DNA from: Nocardioides astragali
GTDB taxonomy: Bacteria > Actinomycetota > Actinomycetes > Propionibacteriales > Nocardioidaceae
Assembly (NCBI RefSeq): GCF_024436375.1
Contig: NZ_JAFMZM010000006.1
Location: 62,001-126,000 of the forward strand
Length of the DNA stretch: 64,000 nucleotides
Reading direction: 5' to 3'
The notes below the pieces were generated by a model that was given only the letters and a program-made list of their open reading frames with translations, had not been told where the DNA came from and made no database searches. A program made the translations under genes and the position numbers. Shown here piece after piece: positions 48,276 to 57,963 of this stretch (position 1 is its first letter; the number at the start of each line of letters is the position of its first letter).

Positions 48276-48749
48276 ATGACGACGATCAAGCGTGCCTGCC
48301 TGGCGGTCCTGGTACCCCTGACGATCGGCGCCGGCGCCGCGCCGGCCTCCGCGGCCGCCGACCCCCACCCGATCACGCCCTTCGTGCCCGCCAGCGACGA
48401 CGATCCCGCGCTGGCCGAGGCGTGGCAGGCGTGGCAGTCCAAGGACATCGACGACTACGTCGTCACCGTGCGGCTCACCTGCTTCTGCCCGCCCACCGGG
48501 GCGGTGCGCACGGTGGTCCGCGACGACACCATCCGCCGGGTGACCAAGGGGGAGCGCCGGCTGGCCGCCCGCCGTGGCTACTCGATGGACGAGCTGTTCA
48601 CGATGATCCGCAGCGCCTCTGCCGAGGCCGACCGGGTCGAGGTCGCCTACACGCGCCGCGGAGTCCCGAAGTCGATCACGATCGACCCGATCGAGGAAGC
48701 CATCGACGAGGAGACCTACTACTCGGTCTCGCTCAGCCGGCTCGACTGA
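48276..48749 (+). CDS. Exported DUF6174-like protein
   Basis: 157 aa with a signal peptide (CLAVLVPLTIGAGAAPASA). The mature part contains WQAWQSKDIDDYVVTVRLTC and a nearby CFCP, matching the pattern of DUF6174 proteins (Trp-x2-Trp, Tyr, then a Cys-x-Cys), and MDELFTMIRSASAEADRVEV. The two Cys may form a disulfide or bind a metal. Function unknown. It follows the MoaD-like gene by 52 nt. Confidence 0.68.
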   Translation: MTTIKRACLAVLVPLTIGAGAAPASAAADPHPITPFVPASDDDPALAEAWQAWQSKDIDDYVVTVRLTCFCPPTGAVRTVVRDDTIRRVTKGERRLAARRGYSMDELFTMIRSASAEADRVEVAYTRRGVPKSITIDPIEEAIDEETYYSVSLSRLD

Positions 48750-48780
48750 CCCTGCGGAAGAGCTGACCGGGCCCCTGCGC

Positions 48781-49278
48781 TCACGGAGCTCGTACGTCGA
48801 CCACGGCGGCGTTGCCGCGACCGTCGATCCGCACCTCGGCGACCGCGCCGTCACGCAGCAGGTCCTCGGTCTCGGCCGCCGCGTCCTGGGGCAGGAAGAA
48901 GCTCTCGATGCCGCACCTGATCTGCCACGAGCGGTCGTCGCAGGCGAGGTAGGGCCCCTCGTCCGGCCGGTCGCGGGTCCACCCGTCCGCCGCCCACACG
49001 TCGCCCCGCTGGACGAGGGTGATGTAGACGTCGCCCTCCTCGCCGTCCTCGAGCGCGCCGAGGCCAGGAGCACCGGACGACTCGGACCCGTCGTGTCGCA
49101 GGTCGGGGTAGTCGAGCGCGACGTAGGCGCCGCGGAACGGGTCGATCGGGTCGAGCGGCGCGACCTGCAGGAGGTAGGTGTCTCCCGCGACGCGCGCGGA
49201 GAGCTGCGGGGCGACAGCCACGCCGACCAGGGCCAGCTGGCCCACGGCGATGATGCCGGTGACGATGGCGCGGTTCAT
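48781..49278 (-). CDS. GDYXXLXY domain membrane-anchored protein
   Basis: 165 aa with an N-terminal helix (AIVTGIIAVGQLALVGVAV) and an extracytoplasmic domain. The family signature appears as DPFRGAYVALDYP, where the usual Gly-Asp-Tyr is Gly-Ala-Tyr. It normally works beside a DUF2157 membrane protein, and here its ATG overlaps the stop of that gene (ATGA, 49275-49278), supporting a functional pair. Molecular role unknown. Confidence 0.78.
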   Translation of the reverse strand: MNRAIVTGIIAVGQLALVGVAVAPQLSARVAGDTYLLQVAPLDPIDPFRGAYVALDYPDLRHDGSESSGAPGLGALEDGEEGDVYITLVQRGDVWAADGWTRDRPDEGPYLACDDRSWQIRCGIESFFLPQDAAAETEDLLRDGAVAEVRIDGRGNAAVVDVRAP

Positions 49279-50489
49279 CGGTGTGCTCCTTCATCGGAGG
49301 GGGAGTCGGTGTCGAGGGCCTGGGCCAGCTCGCGGCGGGCCCGGTCGAAGAGGAACCCGGTGCCGAGGAAGACCGTGCCGAGCACCACGAACAGCCAGGC
49401 GCCCGTGACGATCGGCGCGAACACCGCGAAGCTCTGGAAGGTCGTGAAGACCACCAGTCCGACCATCGCCATCCACGTGAGCATCGGGTGCTCGCGCACC
49501 GTGCCCAGTGCGACGAGGGCGACGGCCAGGAGGACGTACGCAGCGACCGAGACGGCGGCGTGGAGCCAGTCGGAGGTGTCGACGTCCGACGTGTCGGACC
49601 CGGTGGACCACAGGCCGAGGACGGTGGCGACCGCCAGGACGACGATCGCGCCGAGCGGCTCGAGGACGCGGGTGCCGGGGCGGGTGGCAGCGGCCCCAAC
49701 AGCCGCGGCTCCGGCCAGGGTCAGCGCGGCCACCAGCCAGAAGGACCACTCGATGCCGTCCGAACCGATGTCGGGGATCGCTGCCACGAACAGCGCCAGC
49801 AGCGCCATGCCGCCCCCGACGGCGCGCCAGGTCCAGGCGAAGGTGTCGATCCGACCGTCGTGGAGCACGGCCAGCGCCGCGGCCAGCACGGCGCCGGCAC
49901 CGAAGAGCATGACGACGGTGAGGCCGTTGGGCTCGTCCCACATCGGCTGCGTGAACCACCACGACACGCCGCTCGCGACCCCGACCAGGAAGGGCACGTA
50001 GGCGCGGGTGAGGTAGCCGTGCAGGAGGGCTGCCGCCGCCCACAGCCCCAGGAGGCGTGGCTCGAAGGCGGGGACCTGCAGGGACTGGGCCGCTTGGAAG
50101 AGGACGGCTCCGATGCCGAGGGCGGCGAGGAGGCGTACGGCACCCACGAGGGGCGCCGACACCTTCCTGCTCGCCATCAGCTCGCCCCCGAGGAGGAACG
50201 CGAGCCAGATCGAGGTGACGGCGACGAAGCGCGCGGTGGGGGAGAGCTGGTCGAGGTTGGCGGCGACCAGCCAGATCATGCCGATGCCGACGAAGCCGCC
50301 ACCGAGGTAGAGCAGCACGCGCCCGACGCTGAAGCGGGCGTGGGTGTCGGCGCTGTACCGAGTGGCGATGCGGTCGGCCTGGTCGTCGGTGATGATGCCC
50401 TGCGAGGCCCACTCGGCGACCTCGGAGCGCAGCCAGGCGAGCTGGCGCGGTGGGACCGAACGGGTGGCACGGGGCGTGGAGACGGTCAT
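49275..50489 (-). CDS. DUF2157 membrane protein
   Basis: 404 aa. The N-terminal ~60 residues form a soluble helical DUF2157 start (LAWLRSEVAEWASQGIITDDQADRIATRY), followed by about ten to twelve membrane helices to the C-terminus. The function of the family is unknown. The last base pairs overlap the GDYXXLXY gene. ATG 50489 follows minus-strand CACGCT at 6 nt, again a leaderless-like layout. Confidence 0.8.
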   Translation of the reverse strand: MTVSTPRATRSVPPRQLAWLRSEVAEWASQGIITDDQADRIATRYSADTHARFSVGRVLLYLGGGFVGIGMIWLVAANLDQLSPTARFVAVTSIWLAFLLGGELMASRKVSAPLVGAVRLLAALGIGAVLFQAAQSLQVPAFEPRLLGLWAAAALLHGYLTRAYVPFLVGVASGVSWWFTQPMWDEPNGLTVVMLFGAGAVLAAALAVLHDGRIDTFAWTWRAVGGGMALLALFVAAIPDIGSDGIEWSFWLVAALTLAGAAAVGAAATRPGTRVLEPLGAIVVLAVATVLGLWSTGSDTSDVDTSDWLHAAVSVAAYVLLAVALVALGTVREHPMLTWMAMVGLVVFTTFQSFAVFAPIVTGAWLFVVLGTVFLGTGFLFDRARRELAQALDTDSPSDEGAHR

Positions 50490-50616
50490 GGGCCCAGCGT
50501 GGCCCCTCGGCCGGGGACTGTCGTGAGTACGTCGACCCAGGTGTGTCGCGCCGTTGGGCCATCCGATGCCCGCGATTGCGGCGGCGTTCAGGTGGGTGTG
50601 GTTGAAGGGTGGGGTG

Positions 50617-51453
50617 ATGATCAAGCACCTGACCCGGGCCGGCGTGGCGGTGGCCGTCGTGAGCGGCATCGCCGGCGGGACGGCGTACGGCGCGCGCGGG
50701 CTGCTGCACCGGCAGGCCGCACAGGCCCGGCGTGCGATCGGCAAGCCCCTGGGCGAGCAGGCGCCGTCGGCCGACAAGCACTGGAAGAAGAAGTACGGAC
50801 AGCCGGTCGACCTGCTGGTCCTGGGCGACTCCATCGCCGCCGGACTCGGTGCGGAGCGTGCCAAGCACACCCTCGGTGGACGGCTGGCGCGCGGGATCGC
50901 CCGGGACACCAAGCGGTCGGTGCGGTTGCGGACCGCCGCGGTGGTCGGCTCGGAGAGCAGCATGCTCGGCACCCAGCTCGCCACGCTGCCCGCCTCGTAC
51001 CGCCCCGACGTGGCGGTGGTCGTGGTGGGCGGCAACGACGTCACGCACCGCGTACCGGTCGCCGACTCCGTACGACACCTGGCGGAGGCGATCGACGACC
51101 TGCGGGCTCGGGGTGCCGAGGTGGTGGTGGGCACCTGCCCGGACCTGGGCGCCCTGAGGCCGGTGCCGCAACCGCTGCGGGCGCTCGGCTCCAGGGCCTC
51201 GCGGCAGCTCGCCGACGCCCAGCGCGCAGCGGCCCTCGAACGCGGCGCGCGGGTCGTGTCGCTCGCGCGCGTCGTGGGCCCGTTCTTCATCTCCAACCCG
51301 GACGAGATGTTCAGCCTCGACCGGTTCCACCCCAGCGCCCACGGCTACAAACGGACCGCGAAGGCCATGCTGCCCTCGGTGCTGGCAGCGCTGGGTGTGG
51401 TGCAGGAGGTGCCGTTCGGGCACCACGTCCCGGGGGTGAGTGGGTCAGGCTAG
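50617..51453 (+). CDS. SGNH/GDSL-family hydrolase, exported or membrane-anchored
   Basis: 278-aa esterase-like protein. An N-terminal hydrophobic segment (AGVAVAVVSGIAGGTAYGA) serves as signal or anchor. The SGNH blocks are LVLGDSIAAGLGAE (Ser), VVVVGGNDVTH (Gly-Asn) and DRFHPSAHGYKR (Asp/His). Likely hydrolyses an ester or lipid outside the membrane. ATG 50617 is used; GTG 50614 is adjacent. The methyltransferase gene follows 9 nt later but has its own -10. Confidence 0.85.
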   Translation: MIKHLTRAGVAVAVVSGIAGGTAYGARGLLHRQAAQARRAIGKPLGEQAPSADKHWKKKYGQPVDLLVLGDSIAAGLGAERAKHTLGGRLARGIARDTKRSVRLRTAAVVGSESSMLGTQLATLPASYRPDVAVVVVGGNDVTHRVPVADSVRHLAEAIDDLRARGAEVVVGTCPDLGALRPVPQPLRALGSRASRQLADAQRAAALERGARVVSLARVVGPFFISNPDEMFSLDRFHPSAHGYKRTAKAMLPSVLAALGVVQEVPFGHHVPGVSGSG

Positions 51454-51462
51454 GGTTCGCGG

Positions 51463-52317
51463 GTGCGCACCACTGCTCGACGAGCCGGCGAGGCAGTCAA
51501 GAAGGCCGCCCAGAAGGCCGGCCGCATGCAGACCGAGCCTGGCCTGCAGCCTCAGCGGTCCGACCCCGCCCAGGACAGGGACAGGGCCAAGGCGGAGCGC
51601 CGACGTCGCCTGCTGGCCAGCAACCTGACCGAGCTCGCCATCGAGTTCCGCACCGACAAGTGGGGCGTGCACAAGTACACCCCCCACTACGAGCGCCACC
51701 TCCAGCACCTGCGCCGCGAGTCCTTCACGCTGCTCGAGCTCGGCATCGGTGGCTACAAGAAGCGCCGCCGCAGCGGCGCGTCGATGAAGATGTGGCGCTG
51801 GTTCTTCCCCAAGGCGACGATCGTCGGCCTCGACATCGAGGACAAGACCTGGCTGACCCGGGGTCACATCCACACCTACCTCGGTGACCAGACCGACCCC
51901 GCGATCCTGCACCGCATCATCGAGGAGCAGGGCGCGCCGTTGGTCGTGATCGACGACGGGAGCCACATCCCTGCGCACGTGCGGGAGTCCTTCCGCATCC
52001 TGTTCCCCCTGCTGCCCGACGGCGCGATCTACTGCATCGAGGACACCCAGACCTCCTACTGGCCCGCCTGGGGTGGCGAGCTCGACCCCAAGGCGCCGGG
52101 GACGTCGATGGACCTGGTCAAGGACCTCATCGACGGCCTCAACCACGAGGAGTTCCTCGTCGAGGGCTACGAGCCCACCTACACCGACCAGTGGGTCCGA
52201 GCCGTGCACTGCTACCACAACCTCGTGATCATCGAGAAGGGCGACAACCGCGAGGGCACCAACCGCGACGACACCGCCCACACCTTCCACGGCTCCTCCG
52301 AGCTGCCCGGGGCATGA
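51463..52317 (+). CDS. MycE/CmcI-like SAM-dependent O-methyltransferase
   Basis: 284 aa. After a basic Ala/Lys N-terminus, the body matches macrolide-sugar 2''-O-methyltransferases such as MycE: FRTDKWGVHKYTPHYERHL, LLELGIGGYKKRRRSGASMKM, WFFPKATIVGLDIEDKTWL, GDQTDPAILHRI, VVIDDGSHIPAHVRESFRIL and YCIEDTQTSYWPAW. The DDGSH and GDQTDP segments carry metal and SAM ligands. Acceptor unknown; a sugar is likely. Start GTG 51463 follows TAGGGT (51451-51456) at 6 nt. An 8-codon frame and then the ATP-grasp gene follow by successive ATGA overlaps. Confidence 0.85.
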   Translation: MRTTARRAGEAVKKAAQKAGRMQTEPGLQPQRSDPAQDRDRAKAERRRRLLASNLTELAIEFRTDKWGVHKYTPHYERHLQHLRRESFTLLELGIGGYKKRRRSGASMKMWRWFFPKATIVGLDIEDKTWLTRGHIHTYLGDQTDPAILHRIIEEQGAPLVVIDDGSHIPAHVRESFRILFPLLPDGAIYCIEDTQTSYWPAWGGELDPKAPGTSMDLVKDLIDGLNHEEFLVEGYEPTYTDQWVRAVHCYHNLVIIEKGDNREGTNRDDTAHTFHGSSELPGA

Positions 52318-52340
52318 ACACCGCCATGAACACCGCATGA
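52314..52340 (+). other. 8-codon relay mini-cistron (MNTAMNTA)
   Basis: ATG at 52314 overlaps the methyltransferase TGA (52315-52317) and opens an eight-codon frame made of a 12-nt duplication (ATGAACACCGCC, then ATGAACACCGCA). Its TGA (52338-52340) overlaps the ATG (52337) of the ATP-grasp gene. Ribosomes could re-initiate twice and so reach the third frame. This is inferred from overlaps only. Confidence 0.45.
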
Positions 52341-53215
52341 GGGTCCTGCTGGCGACCAGCGGCGACCTGCCGCAGGGCGAGCCCGGCGCGCCGGTCCTCG
52401 ACGCCGAGCTCAGCGAGCGCGGCGTGGACTTCGCCTGGGCCCGCTGGGACGACGACGACGTCGACTGGGCCGCGGCGGACCTGGTCGCGGTGCGCTCGAC
52501 CTGGGACTACGTCACCCGGCCAACCAAGTTCCTCGCGTGGGCGGCCTCGCTCGACCAGGCGAGGCTGCTCAACGGCGCCGACGTCTTCACCTGGAACCAC
52601 GACAAGCGCTACCTCGCCGAGCTGGGCGACCTGCCGGCGGTGCCGACCGTCCTCGCCGACGACCGGGCAGGCCTCGCCGAGGCCGTCGCCCGCTTCGGCA
52701 CCGCGGTGGTCAAGCCGCGCGTGGGAGCGGGCGGCGCCGGGCTGATCGTCGTGACCGACCCGGAGGACCCACGGCTGGGGCGGCCGGTGCGGAGCCTGCC
52801 GGACTACCCGGAGGTCGACGGACCATGGGTGGTCCAGCCGCTCGTGGAGTCGATCCGCACCCACGGTGAGGTCTCCGTCTACGTCCTTGACGGGCAGCTC
52901 TCCCAGCGCTTCGACAAGCAGCCCGGTGCGGACGACGTACGCGTCAACGAGGAGTTCGGCGGACGGGTGCGGGCTGCGGACATGGGCGACGTCGGCGAGC
53001 TGGCGCTCCGGGCGTACGACGTCACGTGCGAGCGCTTCGGCCGGCCCGTGGACTACCTCCGCGTCGACCTGCTGCAGTGGGAGGGCGACTGGGTCGTCAG
53101 CGAGCTCGAGCTGATCGAGCCCGGGCTCTACCTGGACGTGTCCCCGGCCAACGCCGCGCCGTTCGCGGACCTGCTGGAGGCTGCCGGTCGTCGGTCCGCC
53201 GGCGCCACGGTCTAG
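52337..53215 (+). CDS. ATP-grasp family ligase (DcsG/RimK-like)
   Basis: 292-aa ATP-grasp enzyme. The N-terminal RVLLATSGDLPQGEPGAPVL and RSTWDYVTRPTKFLAWA segments match the DcsG-type/cycloserine-ligase-like proteins; ATP binding is in VVKPRVGAGGAGLIVV and WVVQPLVESIRTHGEVSVYV, and the metal Glu/Asn pair in YLRVDLLQ and VSELELIEPGLYLDV. It probably joins a carboxylate to an amine or thiol using ATP. It is coupled to the MycE-like gene, so both may modify the same small molecule. Confidence 0.82.
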   Translation: MRVLLATSGDLPQGEPGAPVLDAELSERGVDFAWARWDDDDVDWAAADLVAVRSTWDYVTRPTKFLAWAASLDQARLLNGADVFTWNHDKRYLAELGDLPAVPTVLADDRAGLAEAVARFGTAVVKPRVGAGGAGLIVVTDPEDPRLGRPVRSLPDYPEVDGPWVVQPLVESIRTHGEVSVYVLDGQLSQRFDKQPGADDVRVNEEFGGRVRAADMGDVGELALRAYDVTCERFGRPVDYLRVDLLQWEGDWVVSELELIEPGLYLDVSPANAAPFADLLEAAGRRSAGATV

Positions 53216-53255
53216 ACCTCTGGGCAGGCGCGCCCGGCGTAACCCGCAGTTGCGC

Positions 53256-53380
53256 TAGGTTTCGCGCGATCCGACTGCGCTGGGGGCGCGGTCGGATCGC
53301 TGTCCGGCACTGGGGCCGGAGGAACACACAACTGCTGTGTGCTCTCGAGGCGACTCGGGCGGCGCATGTGCGCGGGAGGA
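53256..53380 (+). promoter_or_regulatory. tadE promoter and structured 5' leader
   Basis: -10-like TAGGTT (53256-53261) is followed, at the expected start site, by a 14-bp hairpin (53267-53280 with 53286-53299, one G-U pair, loop TGGGG). Next come TCCGG/CCGGA (53303-53307, 53316-53320), CACACA/TGTGTG (53325-53330, 53336-53341) and GCGC-ATGT-GCGC (53362-53373) just before the Shine-Dalgarno GGGAGGA. No known riboswitch class fits. Confidence 0.5.
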
Positions 53381-53387
53381 AAAAGGC

Positions 53388-53810
53388 ATGCCCAAATCAC
53401 GACGCCGCGGAGAGCGCGGAGCGTCGGCGGTGGAGTTCGCCCTCGTCGTACCGATCCTGCTCCTCATCGTGTTCGGGATCGTCGACTTCGGCCTGGCGAT
53501 CAACCGCTACGCGATGGTCAACCACGCCGCCCGCGAGGGTGTGCGCGAGGCCAGCCTGGGGGCCACCGAGAGCGAGATCCGGGCCGTGGTGACACGCGGC
53601 ACGGCCGACCTCCCGGGCACGGTCACGATCACGGTCGGATGCAAGAGGCCGGACGGCACGACGACCTGCACCAGCTGGAACGCCGGGATGGAGTCGGGTG
53701 GCATCGCCGAGGTCACGGTCACCGCGACCAGCGACTGGCTCACCCCCATCGGCGGTCTCGTCTCCAACAAGCTCTCGGTCGCCAAGACCAACAAGATGAG
53801 GATCGAGTGA
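53388..53810 (+). CDS. TadE-like pilus/secretion protein
   Basis: 140 aa. The TadE signature is at the N-terminus: RRGERGASAVEFALVVPILLLIVFGIVDFG, a prepilin-like Glu in the hydrophobic segment, then INRYAMVNHAAREGVREAS. The rest is a periplasm-facing beta-rich domain. TadE proteins are pseudopilins of tight-adherence pili or related secretion. No TadA, TadB or Flp gene is in the window. Shine-Dalgarno GGGAGGA precedes the ATG; the vWA gene starts on its stop codon (TGATG). Confidence 0.84.
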   Translation: MPKSRRRGERGASAVEFALVVPILLLIVFGIVDFGLAINRYAMVNHAAREGVREASLGATESEIRAVVTRGTADLPGTVTITVGCKRPDGTTTCTSWNAGMESGGIAEVTVTATSDWLTPIGGLVSNKLSVAKTNKMRIE

Positions 53811-55339
53811 TGCGGGCGTCGTCCCGGCGGCGCGACGAGGACGGCGCCGTCGCGTTCATGACCGTCATCCTCTCGGTCGTCCTCTTCGGCGCGGCCGCCA
53901 TCGCCATCGACATCTCGATGCTCGCGATGGAGCGGCAGAAGCTGCACGACGCGGTCGACGCGGCCGCGCACGCGGGTGCCTACACGATGCCCGGCGACGG
54001 GGCGACCGCGATGAAGGCCGCGCGCGACATGGCGCTGGCCAACGACCCCGACCTGACCTACGACTTCACCGAGCAGAACCCGCAGATCCGGCTGTGGTGC
54101 CTGGTCGCCTCGACCGGCGCCGGCACGAGCGTGCGTACGGACCAGATCCCCAGCACCTGCAACCCCGGCCCGGCGCCGTACACGACCTCGCGCTACCCCG
54201 ACCTGCGATGCAACACCAAGATCTGCAAGATCCCCTGCGCGCCGAGCCTCACCACCATCTGCAACACCGTCGAGGTCGTGGCGGAGAAGGACGTGGACTT
54301 CGGCTTCGCCAACATCTTCGGCCGCAGCGAGGGCTCCACCGGGTCCGTCGCGTCCGCCGCCTGCAAGGGGTCGTGCGGCCAGGAGGCGCCGAACCCGCTC
54401 GACGTGGTCTTCATGGCCGACCGGACCGTCAGCATGTCCGACACCAACCGCAACACGATGATGGACGCCATCAAGAGCACGCTCCTGACGATGGACCCGA
54501 CCATGCACTACGTCGCGCTCGGCACCATCAGCAAGTCCGTGTCCACGGGCGCGTGCCCTACGGCACCGGGGCCACCCCCCACTAGGGGCGGCCGGGCCGG
54601 CCAGGCGGAGGGCATGAAGAATGGGCTGTGGGTCCCCACCGACTTCAGCCGTACCTATGTCACCGGCACCGGTTCGGGCAAGCGCACCTCGAGCACCGAT
54701 CCCGTCGTCCGGGGGCTCGACTGCGCCAAGGGCGAGCCGGCGAACCCCAGCAAGGGGGCCTCGAACGGCGCGTACGGCACCCATCTCGCCTCGGCCATGA
54801 AGGGGGCAGCGCGCAAGCTTCTCTACTCCTCGGAGAACAATCTCTCGAGCCTGCCGGCGCGTCCGGGCGCCGTGCGCAAGGTCATCGTCTTCGAGACCGA
54901 CGGCCGCCCCTTCGAGGTCTTCAACGGTGGAGTCACTGACCTGGGAGATCCTGACGACGTCGCCGCTGGCTTTCAGGTCGACAACACGGCCAACGGCCAG
55001 CGGGGGTGCCAGAACCTCGTGGAGGTCGCCGCGAAGGCCAAGGCGGCGGAGATCTTGGTGATCACGATCGGCTTCGGGGAAGCCACCTCGGCGAACTGCA
55101 CGGACGGGTCCACCAGCAACATGTGGACCCGCGATGCTCTGGCCGCGGCCGCCTCACCGAGTGACTCAGGTGCGGCGAGCGCTGCCAGCGCGTGCGACTC
55201 CACCACCTCGCGAGCGGCGGAGAACGCCGACGGCGACTACTACTTCTGTGCGGCGCAGGGGAGCGAGCTGGCCAACATCTTCAAGACGGCCGTCGCACAG
55301 GTGTCCACGGGCGTCCGACTGGTCAAGCTGCCGCAGTGA
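53810..55339 (+). CDS. TadG-like protein with von Willebrand factor A domain
   Basis: 509 aa. The N-terminus carries the Tad-type helix (DEDGAVAFMTVILSVVLFG ... AIAIDISMLAMERQKLHDAVDAAAHAGAY). A ~190-aa Cys-rich region (CNTKICKIPCAPSLTTICN) precedes a vWA domain whose MIDAS-like motif is DVVFMADRTVSMSD (D-x-T-x-S rather than D-x-S-x-S), with VIVFETDGRPF and LVITIGFGEATS. The C-terminal end has a CDSTTS/YYFCAA Cys pair. It is probably an exported metal-dependent adhesion or assembly protein working with TadE. ATG overlaps the tadE stop by one base. Confidence 0.82.
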   Translation: MRASSRRRDEDGAVAFMTVILSVVLFGAAAIAIDISMLAMERQKLHDAVDAAAHAGAYTMPGDGATAMKAARDMALANDPDLTYDFTEQNPQIRLWCLVASTGAGTSVRTDQIPSTCNPGPAPYTTSRYPDLRCNTKICKIPCAPSLTTICNTVEVVAEKDVDFGFANIFGRSEGSTGSVASAACKGSCGQEAPNPLDVVFMADRTVSMSDTNRNTMMDAIKSTLLTMDPTMHYVALGTISKSVSTGACPTAPGPPPTRGGRAGQAEGMKNGLWVPTDFSRTYVTGTGSGKRTSSTDPVVRGLDCAKGEPANPSKGASNGAYGTHLASAMKGAARKLLYSSENNLSSLPARPGAVRKVIVFETDGRPFEVFNGGVTDLGDPDDVAAGFQVDNTANGQRGCQNLVEVAAKAKAAEILVITIGFGEATSANCTDGSTSNMWTRDALAAAASPSDSGAASAASACDSTTSRAAENADGDYYFCAAQGSELANIFKTAVAQVSTGVRLVKLPQ

Positions 55340-55356
55340 TCCGACGCCTGGACCCG

Positions 55357-55383
55357 TTTGCACTCTCGGGGGTCGAGTGCTAA
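55357..55383. promoter_or_regulatory. CIRCE element 1 (HrcA operator)
   Basis: TTTGCACTC (55357-55365) - 9 nt - GAGTGCTAA (55375-55383), against the consensus TTAGCACTC-N9-GAGTGCTAA: the right arm is identical and the left arm has one mismatch. It starts 18 nt after the vWA gene stop and lies upstream of groEL. Confidence 0.9.
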
Positions 55384-55391
55384 ACATGACG

Positions 55392-55418
55392 TTGGCACTC
55401 TCCCTACGAGAGTGACAA
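55392..55418. promoter_or_regulatory. CIRCE element 2 (HrcA operator)
   Basis: TTGGCACTC (55392-55400) - 9 nt - GAGTGACAA (55410-55418). It keeps the GCACTC/GAGTG core with changes in the outer bases and lies 8 bp after CIRCE 1. Two tandem HrcA sites are thus present 127 nt before groEL. Confidence 0.82.
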
Positions 55419-55545
55419 CGACCCAGGTGACGCTGAGGTCCGCAGAAGCTGACGTGAATGGATCGCCGGCGGAGCGGATCGTCCGTCGCGGGCAGCCCGC
55501 CTGGTGTCTCCACCACAGACTCATTCGACAGGAAACGCGAAGAGT

Positions 55546-57175
<1,630 letters not shown>

Positions 57176-57177
<2 letters not shown>

Positions 57178-57209
57178 TCCTCGTCTGACACGCACGTCAG
57201 ACAAGGATC
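57176..57209 (+). terminator. Stop-codon-overlapping hairpin of groEL
   Basis: GATCCT-c-GTCTGAC (57176-57189) pairs with GTCAGAC-a-AGGATC (57196-57209): a 13-bp stem with one C-A mismatch and loop ACGCAC. It begins inside the groEL TGA. It may protect the 3' end or assist the stronger terminator downstream. Confidence 0.55.
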
Positions 57210-57225
57210 GAGTCGCTCGATCAAC

Positions 57226-57259
57226 CAGCAGGGCCCCCGCTCCGGCGGGGGCCCTGCTG
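57226..57259 (+). terminator. Strong rho-independent-type terminator after groEL
   Basis: A perfect 15-bp stem (57226-57240 with 57245-57259; core GCAGGGCCCCCGC / GCGGGGGCCCTGC) with loop TCCG, followed by ATCTT. It lies 49 nt after the groEL stop and ends the transcript. Confidence 0.88.
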
Positions 57260-57313
57260 CATCTTGGACCGGTGTGAGCCGCTCGTGGTGGCTGCCACTG
57301 GTAGGAAGGGGAC

Positions 57314-57883
57314 ATGCGCCTCCCCGTGCCCGGCCCCCGTGACGTGTTCTCCGCCTTGGAGCGAGGCGGCGAGCAGGTGGAAGCCCTGCTCGGCGCAGTC
57401 CCGCGGGCGCTGGCGCTGCTGGACCGGGCCGAGGCTCTTCTCGAGGGGGCGTCCGCCGCGGTCGTGCGCGTCCGCGAGGTGACCGAGGAGGCTGCCGCCC
57501 TCGTCGCGCGGGCGGAGGTCGTCGTCGACACTGCCGAGGTCCAGGTCGTCCGGGCGACCGAGCTGGTCGACGCGCTGGCACCCTCGCTGATCACGCTCCA
57601 GCCGACGCTCGAGACGCTGGCCGACACCACCCATCCCGACGAGGTGGCGGCCATGGTCTCCCTCGTCGACCACCTGCCCGAGCTGACCCAGCGGGTCGAG
57701 AACGACGTGCTCCCGGTGCTTGCCACCCTCGGGTCCGTCGCGCCCGACGTGCACGACCTGCTCACGGTCACGCGCGAGCTCAACGACATGCTCGCGAAGA
57801 TCCCGGGGATGGCCCGTATCAGGCGGCGCATCGACGAGGAGGAGGGCGAGGACCGCACGGACGCGCCTGTGCGGGACCGATGA
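57314..57883 (+). CDS. Helical (phasin/apolipoprotein-like) hypothetical protein
   Basis: 189 aa, almost wholly amphipathic helix with heptad-like Leu/Val/Ala spacing (ALLDRAEALLEGASAAVVRV, VTEEAAALVARAEVVVDTAE, LVDALAPSLITLQPTLETLAD). There is no membrane segment. It ends with an acidic-basic tail (ARIRRRIDEEEGEDRTDAP). The look is phasin- or apolipophorin-like, but no named family is recognised. Shine-Dalgarno GGAAGGGGA precedes the ATG. A lipoprotein gene follows after 80 nt with its own RBS. Confidence 0.62.
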   Translation: MRLPVPGPRDVFSALERGGEQVEALLGAVPRALALLDRAEALLEGASAAVVRVREVTEEAAALVARAEVVVDTAEVQVVRATELVDALAPSLITLQPTLETLADTTHPDEVAAMVSLVDHLPELTQRVENDVLPVLATLGSVAPDVHDLLTVTRELNDMLAKIPGMARIRRRIDEEEGEDRTDAPVRDR

Positions 57884-57963
57884 GTCCTTGCCGGAACCTC
57901 CCGGGCGCCCTGGCCGTCCGACCAGGTGAGGGGCCGGACCCCTCCCGCACCTCAGGAGGAATC

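Noticed and set aside
49281..51887. An 868-codon plus-strand open frame
   Set aside because: Runs antisense to the DUF2157 gene and out of frame through the SGNH and MycE-like genes; no recognisable domain.
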